Shown in pieces: positions 28,921-35,468 of a stretch of 36,940 nt of DNA. Each line of letters starts with the position of its first letter. Position 1 is the stretch's first letter. A program made the translations under genes and the position numbers. This stretch comes from a virus. The notes under the pieces are model-generated. The model ran no database searches, was not told the origin of the DNA, and worked only from the letters and a program-made list of their open reading frames with translations. The DNA lies in the IMG/VR virus record IMGVR_UViG_3300030688_000069, positions 1 to 36,940 of that record; one strand, given 5' to 3'.

Positions 28921-28940
28921 GTATCAAGTAAACTTGATAC
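28921..28940. promoter_or_regulatory. Perfect operator palindrome GTATCAAGT-AA-ACTTGATAC
   Basis: Nine-base arms, perfect. It lies between two XRE genes. A half-site ACTTGATAC recurs at 29301-29309 within the promoter after the second gene. Nearby, CAACTGT/ACAGTTG (28877-28898) is another inverted repeat. Confidence 0.68.
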
Positions 28941-28991
28941 CAAACACTAGAGTTTCTTGCTGTTCGCCTAGGTGGTATCTACCATCCCCTA

Positions 28992-29306
28992 ATGGATACT
29001 TTTCAGGCACGGCTGCGCCATTTAAAACAGCGCGATCGCATTATAGCGAAAGAAATTGCAAGAGCCTGTGGGGTATCCGTTCAGGCCGTTTTTGGATGGC
29101 TTAGTGGTACATCAATGCCAAAACCGCAAAATGTTGTAGCACTTGCAAAAATGTTCGGCGTGTCAAGCGATCACCTTATTAATGGTGATGCAGATAGCGT
29201 ACGCGCCGAATCTCTAGATCTAATCCGCGCCGCCCTCCCTACCCTATCTAACGACAAACTTGAGTTGCTCGCTAAGGTTGCGGTCGAATTCTCTAAAAGC
29301 ACTTGA
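28992..29306 (+). CDS. XRE-family regulator, third in the region
   Basis: This 104-residue protein has helix-turn-helix AKEIARACGVSVQAVFGWLSGTSMPKPQNVVALAKMFGVSSDHLINGD, typical of XRE repressors, and a helical end (LPTLSNDKLELLAKVAVEFSK). It is likely the binder of the palindrome just upstream or of the half-site at its 3' end. No clear ribosome site, but the start is close to palindromic sequences (GGTGGTATCTACC). Confidence 0.72.
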   Translation: MDTFQARLRHLKQRDRIIAKEIARACGVSVQAVFGWLSGTSMPKPQNVVALAKMFGVSSDHLINGDADSVRAESLDLIRAALPTLSNDKLELLAKVAVEFSKST

Positions 29307-29331
29307 TACACTAAGTACAACTACTTATTCC
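29303..29331 (+). promoter_or_regulatory. Promoter candidate with half-operator
   Basis: TTGATA (29303-29308), 17 bases, TATTCC (29326-29331). The -35 is part of ACTTGATAC, the half-site of the palindrome at 28921. It would read the small gene at 29407. Confidence 0.45.
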
Positions 29332-29358
29332 GCCGCCTATTCTCAGGGGGTAGCCTTA

Positions 29359-29398
29359 TCTCTCACGCCGCACAATCAGACGGCCAATCTGTGAGAGA
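29359..29398 (+). promoter_or_regulatory. Leader hairpin covering the ribosome site of the 29407 gene
   Basis: TCTCTCAC (29359-29366) and GTGAGAGA (29391-29398) form a perfect 8-bp stem with a 24-base loop. The second arm contains the GAGAGA that would serve as ribosome site for ATG 29407. Confidence 0.42.
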
Positions 29399-29406
29399 CA
29401 ATAACA

Positions 29407-29565
29407 ATGAACACGAGCACACAATCAACGCAGCCGCACCCTCCCGCTTTTTTGGCAGAACTACACATCACATTAAGCCACGATAGAAAATTCAACATTG
29501 TGCAACAGGGCGACGTTGGCGCCATCCTCTCTCTCATTATTGCTCGCCTCGGCTTATCTAAATAG
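29407..29565 (+). CDS. Small hypothetical protein
   Basis: This 52-residue protein (MNTSTQSTQPHPPAFLAELH, then DVGAILSLIIARLGLSK) is not recognised. Its only ribosome site candidate (GAGAGACA) is in a hairpin arm. Low complexity start; a helix at the end. It is the last open frame before the noncoding region. Confidence 0.45.
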   Translation: MNTSTQSTQPHPPAFLAELHITLSHDRKFNIVQQGDVGAILSLIIARLGLSK

Positions 29566-29667
29566 AAACACTCAATAACGGGCCACTTCCTCGGCCCGTC
29601 AGTCCCCTGCCCTAATTTCCACTACTGTGATTTGAACACCCAGGTTTCCATTCAATGCAAACTTAAG

Positions 29668-29696
29668 TTGACACCATGCGAACCAAGGTTTACATT
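29668..29696 (+). promoter_or_regulatory. Near-consensus promoter of the large RNA with repressor site
   Basis: TTGACA (29668-29673), 17 bases, TACATT (29691-29696). The spacer contains AACCAAGGTT (29681-29690), which is the reverse complement of the operator by the CI-like start. CACCCAGGTT at 29637-29646 is a one-mismatch copy. AACTTAAGTT (29660-29669) overlaps the -35. Confidence 0.75.
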
Positions 29697-29703
29697 TACC
29701 ACA

Positions 29704-30707
29704 TCAGCTCAGCAACGCCGAGCACCGATCTTTGAAAACCTACAGGGATAGCAAGCCGATATCGCCGCAAGGCGTCCTAGGCCCGGCCCCAGAATTAGCC
29801 CCGCGCCGGTAAAGCGGGAGCAAGTCGAGTGAAAGCAATCACTCGTGACCAGTAGACGAAGCGACGCAGGCTAAGAATGAAACTGGAAAACGCCGACCGA
29901 CAGCGGCGAGTTGACTGAAGACATAGCCCATTCGCAAGAGTGGGCACATTGGAGCGCTCAGTATCGGTTTGGTGGGTGGAGCGCACCCGTATGCCAAGCC
30001 CGTTCCAATGTGATGCAGCGCGGACGCCACTACGAGGGCCGCGAGTTTAACCGGGAGACGATCATGTAACCGCGCCTTGCTGTGACATTTTCAACTGCGG
30101 CTTCGCTGGGGAGCGAGTCCGTTTTCCAAAGGCGCTTCGACGAGGTGGTTTTGGTGATTTTACCGGGGAGCGGCGCCCTGAGCACAACAGCTGATTTGTG
30201 GCGCGACCGGTCGCCGTAAGCGGCCACCCGGTAAGCACATTCCGACGAGTGCGTTTACCGGGTCTGGATGACTTCCGCATTCAAGACGGACCCATTAAAT
30301 GTCCACGAATGCGCTGATTCGCTTCGGCAGTTCCGGAGTGCGGGCTTTGCGACTGAGCCAAATCATAGAGTGTGAGGTGGCGACCGCACAGCGCCTGACG
30401 GCCGGGAAAGACCGGCGCCAACACGCATGGCGACTGAGCATCGGAAGTCTGTGCCAGGCAACCACTGATGCGGCACCATCCGCCAGCCGTGTTGGTAAAC
30501 GCACCAACTAAGACTGACAACACGGCATGAGTCGCGACGACATGCGGGCCACAACACAAAGGCCAAGCGTCCATGAACGGCAACAGGGCATGCGCAGGGC
30601 GCCAATGACAAGCTACTGGTCTGACTTTGCTGGGGGGAAAGAAACCAGCACCAACAAACGTGTTCTCCTTGTGTTTTCTTTGCCCGCCTCGTGCGGGCTT
30701 ATTTTTT
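29704..30707 (+). ncRNA. Large structured RNA of about 1 kb (novel candidate)
   Basis: This stretch has no convincing gene but has a strong promoter before it and an intrinsic terminator at its end. It is full of strong pairings. CGCC-GCAA-GGCG lies at 29763-29774 and CGAGTGA/TCACTCG at 29826-29845. GCCCATTC-GCAA-GAGTGGGC (29926-29945) has a GNRA loop. A three-tier nested stem follows: CACATTGGA/TCCAATGTG, GGTTTGG/CCAAGCC and GGGTG/CACCC, 29945-30012. GCGACCGGTCGC is at 30203-30214, ACCCGGTAA/TTACCGGGT with inner GCAC/GTGC at 30226-30263, GCCGG/CCGGC at 30401-30416, and CCGTGTTG/CAACACGG at 30487-30525. Size, phage location and ornate folding recall the GOLLD and ROOL classes, but homology cannot be shown by eye. 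A giant 5' leader of the recombination operon is an alternative. Confidence 0.65.
30682..30707 (+). terminator. Intrinsic terminator at the end of the large RNA
   Basis: GCCCGC-CTCGT-GCGGGC, then TTATTTTTT. It lies just before the ribosome site AGGAG of the 30720 gene, so it would either end the RNA or, when bypassed, allow the recombination operon to be read. Confidence 0.8.
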
Positions 30708-30719
30708 AGGAGCGTGACA

Positions 30720-31193
30720 ATGCAAATAGCAACCCTGGAATGTGGCGACGTGAAGTTGTCCGCCCCGCTACACCGGATTGAAAAACTAATCGCCAGCTTG
30801 TTCGCCGAGCCGGCGGTCACCGAGGTTCGGACGGTAATCGGCGTGCTGCTGCACGAGGGCGAGGATTATGCGGGCCTGGTGTTTGATGCCGAGACTGGCG
30901 AGCCGTCGCACCACTTGATTCTCCTACCCGGCGAGTTTAAAGGCGGATGGCAGCAGGCACTGGACTGGGCAGCATCGATCGGTGGGGAGCTGCCGACGCG
31001 TCAGGAGCAGTCATTCCTGTTCGCCCAGCTCAAGCGCCTGTTCTCCGGCGACTGGCACTGGTCTTGCGCGCAGTGCTCGAGCGGCGTCGCCTGGGCGCAG
31101 TACTTCCGCGGCGGCACCCAGCACGGCGTCTTCAAGGTCACCAGCAGTCGTGCTCGAGCCGTCCGCAGAGTCGCCTATTCATCTATTCAGTAA
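30720..31193 (+). CDS. DUF1566-like phage protein
   Basis: This 157-residue protein starts at ATG 30720 with AGGAG nine bases upstream. The second half (WAASIGGELPTRQEQSFLFAQLKRLF, then HWSCAQCSSGVAWAQYFRGG and SRARAVRRVAYS) matches the DUF1566-type module common in phage recombination regions. The N-terminal half (MQIATLECGDVKLSAPLHRI) is related to the start of the protein at 36709. Function unknown. Confidence 0.68.
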   Translation: MQIATLECGDVKLSAPLHRIEKLIASLFAEPAVTEVRTVIGVLLHEGEDYAGLVFDAETGEPSHHLILLPGEFKGGWQQALDWAASIGGELPTRQEQSFLFAQLKRLFSGDWHWSCAQCSSGVAWAQYFRGGTQHGVFKVTSSRARAVRRVAYSSIQ

Positions 31194-31196
31194 TTT

Positions 31197-31222
31197 AACC
31201 CGGCATCGCCGGGTTTGCTTTT
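31197..31222 (+). terminator. Intrinsic terminator-like hairpin
   Basis: AACCCGGC-ATC-GCCGGGTT, then TGCTTTT. Perfect 8-bp stem between the first and second genes of the rightward operon. Confidence 0.68.
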
Positions 31223-31232
31223 GGTGTCCACC

Positions 31233-31382
31233 ATGAAAGCCAAATACGACCGCAAGACCAAAACCGTAGTAATCGTCCGCCAGAACGGCGACTTCGAATA
31301 TTCGCAGCGGTGCAGCAGCGTGACCGAGGCGAAAAAAATCGCCGCCAAGTATGGGGCTGCATTTGCGGAGGGATCTGCATGA
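31233..31382 (+). CDS. 49-residue basic protein
   Basis: MKAKYDRKTKTVVIVRQNGD, then SSVTEAKKIAAKYGAAFAEG: a beta hairpin and a helix. The ATG has a weak GGTGTCC upstream, and the end overlaps the next start (ATGA). Unrecognised. Confidence 0.58.
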   Translation: MKAKYDRKTKTVVIVRQNGDFEYSQRCSSVTEAKKIAAKYGAAFAEGSA

Positions 31383-31552
31383 AAAACATCGAATACATCA
31401 TCGGTCACATGACCGAAGAAATGAAAGCGGATCTGATCCGCCGCGGCTGCGTTCAGATCAAGTTCCTGTTCTGGTCCCGTCGCGGGACGCCAGTACACAT
31501 GGGGGTGATGCAATGCTACGTCGCGGGGAAATCCTTGGAATTGGCGGCCTAG
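31379..31552 (+). CDS. 57-residue hypothetical protein
   Basis: MKNIEYIIGHMTEEMKADLI, then RGCVQIKFLFWSRRGTPVHM. Starts with an ATGA overlap and GGAGGG upstream. Its end overlaps the next small gene by 40 bases in another frame. Unrecognised. Confidence 0.58.
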   Translation: MKNIEYIIGHMTEEMKADLIRRGCVQIKFLFWSRRGTPVHMGVMQCYVAGKSLELAA

Positions 31553-31608
31553 TGTTCGCGCTGGCCGTGATTTATACCGTTTCGGCTGTGTGCGGAAGGC
31601 TTTTTTAA
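31513..31608 (+). CDS. 31-residue membrane peptide 1
   Basis: MLRRGEILGIGGLVFALAVI, then YTVSAVCGRLF: one membrane helix after a basic start. GGGGGTG lies before the ATG. Overlaps the next start as TAATG. Paired with a second membrane peptide of the same length. Confidence 0.52.
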   Translation: MLRRGEILGIGGLVFALAVIYTVSAVCGRLF

Positions 31609-31703
31609 TGGACTCGGCACAGCGGAAGTTTTGGAACTTTGCGGCGGTCGGCGTGGTGGTTTTGGCCGTGCTGTTTACCGCATGCGTGATGCACTGGAGT
31701 TGA
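31608..31703 (+). CDS. 31-residue membrane peptide 2
   Basis: MDSAQRKFWNFAAVGVVVLA, then VLFTACVMHWS: one membrane helix. VLFTAC resembles a lipobox, although the position is late for a signal peptide. Depends on coupling (TAATG), with no ribosome site of its own. Confidence 0.5.
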   Translation: MDSAQRKFWNFAAVGVVVLAVLFTACVMHWS

Positions 31704-31705
31704 TT

Positions 31706-32098
31706 ATGGGAAAAATGGCTGAGTACAGCGCCGAGCAGCACTCGTTAAACGATGGCCCGTCAGATTGCGACGGGCCTTATTCGTTGCCGGGCGAGACTCC
31801 GACTAATGTGTCGAGCATGATGGCGGCGCAATTCAAGCGCCAGGTGAAAGCGATGTTGCCGCGGTGGTGCCGGGTTTCCGTAGAGGTGGCAGACAGCGGG
31901 GTACATACGCTCGTCGTTGATTTTGGCGACAGCAAGTACAACTCCACTATTGCCGACTACGGGGACGCCGGGCTTGATCGAGTGAAGAAGGGTTGCGCGG
32001 TGGGCGTCGCCATGGGCGAAGACAGTCGGCGCCTAGCGGAAAACAAAGTTGCTCAGCGCGCGGTTGGATCCGGCGTCTACAGCAGCAGGTTCGATTAA
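31706..32098 (+). CDS. Hypothetical protein of the recombination operon
   Basis: This 130-residue protein starts at 31706 with GGAG upstream. Sequence: an N-terminal polar part (AEQHSLNDGPSDCDGPYSLP), then MMAAQFKRQVKAMLPRWCRVSVEVADSGVHTLVVDFGD, a helix-strand domain. Unrecognised. Its stop overlaps the next start (TAATG). Confidence 0.58.
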   Translation: MGKMAEYSAEQHSLNDGPSDCDGPYSLPGETPTNVSSMMAAQFKRQVKAMLPRWCRVSVEVADSGVHTLVVDFGDSKYNSTIADYGDAGLDRVKKGCAVGVAMGEDSRRLAENKVAQRAVGSGVYSSRFD

Positions 32099-32292
32099 TG
32101 CGCGCCTTTATTGATGTTTCACCAGTAGCGAGCCGGCGACGCGCTGACGAGGTGGCGCATTTCCGCGCGATTAAGCTTGGCGGGAACATGAACCGCACTA
32201 TCACGGACGCGGATCGCAGTCTCACACTGCGCCGCAACGACCGATTTGAACGCGAGATGGCCCGGGCTCTGTCTGGCGCCGATTTCGCATAA
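32098..32292 (+). CDS. 64-residue basic protein
   Basis: MRAFIDVSPVASRRRADEVA, then RTITDADRSLTLRRNDRFER: arginine-rich and helical. It is coupled to the previous stop. An internal ATG at 32188 with GGCGGGA upstream would give a 34-residue version. Unrecognised. Confidence 0.5.
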   Translation: MRAFIDVSPVASRRRADEVAHFRAIKLGGNMNRTITDADRSLTLRRNDRFEREMARALSGADFA

Positions 32293-32305
32293 TGAGGGCA
32301 TGATC

Positions 32306-32929
32306 ATGAAGGTCTACCAGGCCATTGCCGCGGTGGCGGCAGAAATGGCACAACAAGGCATCAGTAAAGACGGGCGGAATGCGGCGCAGGGATTTAGTTT
32401 CCGGGGCATAGACTCAGTGTACAACGCGCTGGCACCGATTCTCGCAAAGCACTTGCTATGCATCCTCCCTCGTTGCATCGAAAGAACAGTGGTCGAGCGC
32501 ACGAACGCGAAAGGAACGGCGCTATTCTATGTGACCGTGCACGCCGAATTTGACCTGGTCAGCGCGGAGGACGGCAGTAAGCACACCGTCGCCATGTACG
32601 GCGAGGCGATGGACAGCGGCGACAAGGCCACCAGCAAGGCGATGAGTGCTGCCTACAAATATGCAGCATTCCAGACCTTCTGCATTCCGACTGAGGAAAC
32701 GGCAGTGGATGCGGACAGCGAATCACACGAAGTACGAACGCGCAAATCGTCGGCGCAAGTCGCTCTTGAGGCAGATCTGGACGCGGTGGGTGCAGACAAA
32801 GCCAAATTCCTTACGTTGGCCACTAGCGTCGGCTGGAACCTCCCGACCCTCGACGGCATGGCAGATGCCCCTGACTGGTATGCATGGGCATCCGAACAAA
32901 TCAGCATCAAAAGGAAGAAGGTAGCTTAG
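32306..32929 (+). CDS. erf: ERF-family single-strand annealing protein
   Basis: This 207-residue protein anneals complementary single strands in phage recombination. The family core is clear: AAQGFSFRGIDSVYNALAPILAKH, then ALFYVTVHAEFDLVSAEDGSKHTVAMYGEAMDSGDKATSKAMSAAYKYAAFQTFCIPTEE. The start at 32306 has GAGGG at a proper distance; an ATG at 32300 is too close. It is followed without a gap by SSB, its usual partner. The C-terminus (NLPTLDGMADAPDWYAWASEQ) may contact SSB or another protein. Confidence 0.92.
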   Translation: MKVYQAIAAVAAEMAQQGISKDGRNAAQGFSFRGIDSVYNALAPILAKHLLCILPRCIERTVVERTNAKGTALFYVTVHAEFDLVSAEDGSKHTVAMYGEAMDSGDKATSKAMSAAYKYAAFQTFCIPTEETAVDADSESHEVRTRKSSAQVALEADLDAVGADKAKFLTLATSVGWNLPTLDGMADAPDWYAWASEQISIKRKKVA

Positions 32930-33427
32930 ATGGCATCCGTCAATAAAGTGATTCTGGTTGGCAATCTCGGCAAAGACCCTGAAATGCGCTACATGCCTAG
33001 CGGAGAGGCCATTGCCACCCTGTCGATCGCTACCACCGATTCCTGGATGGACAAGGCCTCGGGCCAACGTCAGGAAAGCACCGAATGGCACCGCGTGGTG
33101 CTCTTCGGTAAAACCGCCGAAGTGGCCTCGCAGTACCTGAAAAAGGGTTCGCAAGTCTACATCGAGGGTTCGATCAAGACGCGCAAATGGCAGGATAAAG
33201 AAACCGGCCAAGACCGTTTCAGCACCGAAATCCGCGGCGACCGCATGCAAATGCTCGGCGGCAAGGGTGGGAGCGATAGCCAGGACGACCGTGCGCCAGC
33301 CAGTAGCGCACCGCCGTCTTCGCCCCGGCGCAAGGCGCCCGCGCCGCAGGTGATGAATGACATTGACGATGACATTCCGTTCGCACGAATTGGGCTTGAA
33401 AACCGCACAATCATTCACTGCATTTAA
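32930..33427 (+). CDS. ssb: Single-stranded DNA-binding protein
   Basis: This 165-residue protein has the full OB-fold: [21 protein letters not shown], then [35 protein letters not shown] disordered proline-rich linker follows. The acidic tip DIDDDIPF is present, but is followed by 14 more residues ([14 protein letters not shown]), so it is not the very C-terminus as in bacterial SSB. That may change partner binding. It starts directly after the ERF stop, with GAAGG upstream. Confidence 0.94.
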   Translation: MASVNKVILVGNLGKDPEMRYMPSGEAIATLSIATTDSWMDKASGQRQESTEWHRVVLFGKTAEVASQYLKKGSQVYIEGSIKTRKWQDKETGQDRFSTEIRGDRMQMLGGKGGSDSQDDRAPASSAPPSSPRRKAPAPQVMNDIDDDIPFARIGLENRTIIHCI

Positions 33428-33439
33428 CCGGGACTCATC

Positions 33440-34117
33440 ATGGCACAAATCGCACGTATCTTTGACGTTGAAACCACCGGCCACATCGACAAGAAAACCG
33501 GTGCCCTACCAGATGTGATCGAGTCCGCGTGGTTGGAATTGGACGCGCCGCCGGTCTGTGGCGTTATCGATCAGTTCGAGCAGCGCTATAAGCCAACCAA
33601 GCCGATCAACCTGGGCGCGCTGGCCACACATCACATCCACCCTGATGACCTAGTTGATTGCCCGGCGCACACGAATTTCGCGCTGCCGGCGACCGACTAT
33701 CTGATCGGCCACAACGTCGATGGTTTCGACTGGATCGTCATTGGCAAACCGCCAGTCAAGTTGATCGACACACTCGCTCTGGCGCGCATGGTATGGCCGG
33801 CACTCGACAGTCACACGCAAAGCGCCCTGCTGTATCACCTCAAGGGAAAGGCGGCGCGCGAACAGCTGCGCAATGCGCACAGCGCCCTGGCTGATATCTG
33901 GATCTGCCGCGAAATCCTGCTGGCGCTGATGAACGACCTCAAGGCGACGAGCTGGCAGGAGCTGCACGAACTGTCCGAACGCGCGCTGATTCCGACTGTG
34001 ATGCCATTCGGTAAGCATCAAGGGGTGCCGCTTGCGCAAGTGCCGTCCGATTACAGGCGCTGGCTGCTCAACCAACCCGACATTGACCCACGGCTCCGCG
34101 CCGCGCTCACCAAATAA
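33440..34117 (+). CDS. DnaQ-like 3'-5' exonuclease with C-terminal DUF3820-like domain
   Basis: This 225-residue protein has all three exonuclease motifs: FDVETTG (8-14; Asp9 and Glu11), IGHNVDGFDW (89-98; Asp97), and HSALAD (147-152). So it should be an active DEDDh enzyme. The end (VMPFGKHQGVPLAQVPSDYRRWLLN) matches the DUF3820 module. It is expected to trim DNA ends for ERF annealing or proofread. Its place in the operon fits recombination. Confidence 0.85.
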   Translation: MAQIARIFDVETTGHIDKKTGALPDVIESAWLELDAPPVCGVIDQFEQRYKPTKPINLGALATHHIHPDDLVDCPAHTNFALPATDYLIGHNVDGFDWIVIGKPPVKLIDTLALARMVWPALDSHTQSALLYHLKGKAAREQLRNAHSALADIWICREILLALMNDLKATSWQELHELSERALIPTVMPFGKHQGVPLAQVPSDYRRWLLNQPDIDPRLRAALTK

Positions 34118-34119
34118 CC

Positions 34120-34142
34120 AACCCTGCTCCGGCAGGGTTTTT
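34120..34142 (+). terminator. Intrinsic terminator after the exonuclease gene
   Basis: AACCCTGC-TCCG-GCAGGGTT followed by TTT: 8-bp perfect stem. It is inside the operon. Confidence 0.72.
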
Positions 34143-34155
34143 CATGGAGATCACC

Positions 34156-35244
34156 ATGGAACAACCCGAACAAACCGACCTCGCCATCGTCGAGCCGTCC
34201 GAGATCGCCAAGCGCGAATTGCTCACCATCGACCCGCTGACCTACGTCACCGCCGTCTACGCCCAGCACCACACCGATCTGGCCGCAGCTATCGCAGCCA
34301 TCCCGGTTACGATCGACATGCAGACGACGGCGGGTTACAAGCGGGCCACGACCTGTCGAGCGACATTCCGTGGCATTCGTACCAGTGGGGATGCCACTCG
34401 CAAACTGCGCAAGGCTCCAATCCTTGAAATCGGCAAGATGCTGGAATCGCATTACAAGGCGCTGGAAGCTGAAGTCACCCCGTACGAAACCCAGTTTGAC
34501 ACCCTAATCAAAGACGAAGATGCGCGCAAAGAGGCCATCAAAGCCGAAAAAGCGCGCGTTGAGGCTGAGCGAGTCGACGCCATCCGCTTCCGGATCGACG
34601 CCTTTGGTCTCGTGGCGCTGGACTGCGCTGGCAAGTCGTCCGAGCACATTCAAGGCGCGATCGACACCGTCACGGCAGTCGAGATCGACGCCAGCTTTCA
34701 GGAGTTTTCCACCGCGGCCATTTCTGCCAAGCAATCTGCGCTCGAAAAATTGGATCTGGCGCTGGACGGCGCCAAGGAGACCGAAGCCGAGCAGGCACGG
34801 GCCAAAGCGGAGCGCGAGGAATTTGAGCGCCAGCGCAAGCAACAACAGGAGGATGCCGCCGCGCTCGCCGCTGAGCGCAAGAAGCTGGATGCTGAGCGTG
34901 CCGAGCAAGAGCGCGCAGCACAGGCCCAGGCTGACGCCCTTACCGCTCAGCGGGCAGAACTAAAGCACCAGCAGGATGCACTGGCGGCGCAGCAAGAAGC
35001 TGCGAGGATTGCGGCCTTGCCGAAGCCCGAACCGACCATCATCGAATTGGCGCCCGCGCCGAGCCCAAGCCAATCAAGCGCACCACCACGACTCACCTCG
35101 GTGGCGCAGGCGCCTCGCCAGCCGTTGCAGGACACCGCCGAGATAATCCTGGCCGAGTTTGTGAACGCCTACGAGGATGGCAGCGAAATCCACATGCAAA
35201 ACGTCTACAAGCGCGCCAAGGCACTCGCTGCCCAGGCCGCGTAA
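34156..35244 (+). CDS. Coiled-coil phage protein of the recombination operon
   Basis: This 362-residue protein starts at 34156 with GGAG eight bases upstream. After residues 1-100 (ATTCRATFRGIRTSGDATRKLRKAPILEIGKMLES) it has a long charged coiled coil at about 100-290 (EDARKEAIKAEKARVEAERVD, then AERKKLDAERAEQERAAQAQ). A proline-rich linker follows, and a last helix (QPLQDTAEIILAEFVNAYED). It is of the DUF1351/SbcC-like coil type often near ERF/RecT genes, but I do not recognise the exact family. Confidence 0.62.
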   Translation: MEQPEQTDLAIVEPSEIAKRELLTIDPLTYVTAVYAQHHTDLAAAIAAIPVTIDMQTTAGYKRATTCRATFRGIRTSGDATRKLRKAPILEIGKMLESHYKALEAEVTPYETQFDTLIKDEDARKEAIKAEKARVEAERVDAIRFRIDAFGLVALDCAGKSSEHIQGAIDTVTAVEIDASFQEFSTAAISAKQSALEKLDLALDGAKETEAEQARAKAEREEFERQRKQQQEDAAALAAERKKLDAERAEQERAAQAQADALTAQRAELKHQQDALAAQQEAARIAALPKPEPTIIELAPAPSPSQSSAPPRLTSVAQAPRQPLQDTAEIILAEFVNAYEDGSEIHMQNVYKRAKALAAQAA

Positions 35245-35258
35245 CCAAGGATCAGACC

Positions 35259-35468
35259 ATGAAAACCAAAACCCAAACCATCGACCCACGCACTCTGCGC
35301 CGCCAACTCGGGCTGTCCCAATCCGACTTTTGGGATCAGCTCGGTGTCACGCAATCAGGTGGCTCGCGCTATGAAAGTGGCCGCGCCATGCCGAAGCCGG
35401 TGCGCAAGCTTCTCGGCGCCATCTACCTGGGCGAAACCGTTAATCCTTACCATCGCGAGGCCGCGTGA
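35259..35468 (+). CDS. Small helix-turn-helix protein
   Basis: This 69-residue protein: DPRTLRRQLGLSQSDFWDQLGVTQSGGSRYESGRAMPKPVRKLL. The XRE-type helix-turn-helix is clear. Site AAGGATC lies before the ATG. It sits between the coiled-coil gene and RdgC, and could regulate this operon. Confidence 0.72.
   Translation: MKTKTQTIDPRTLRRQLGLSQSDFWDQLGVTQSGGSRYESGRAMPKPVRKLLGAIYLGETVNPYHREAA

Noticed and set aside
30299-30511. Plus-strand open frame of 70 codons within the large RNA
   Set aside because: No ribosome site, arginine-rich, and overlaps strong hairpins such as 30401-30416 and 30487-30525. A short peptide cannot be fully excluded.
29704-30707. Group I or group II self-splicing intron
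   Set aside because: No recognisable P7 core or domain V, and no interrupted gene flanks it.
30281-30820. Minus-strand open frame of 179 codons over the noncoding region
   Set aside because: It crosses the terminator at 30682 and the coding start of the 30720 gene on the other strand, and its composition is not protein-like.
30720-31193. Diversity-generating retroelement target, because of DUF1566-like C-terminus
   Set aside because: No reverse transcriptase and no template/variable repeat pair is visible in the window.
31187-31741. Minus-strand open frame of 184 codons
   Set aside because: Antisense to four coupled small plus-strand genes with proper ribosome sites.
32723-33484. Minus-strand open frame of 253 codons
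   Set aside because: Antisense to ERF and SSB, which are unambiguous.
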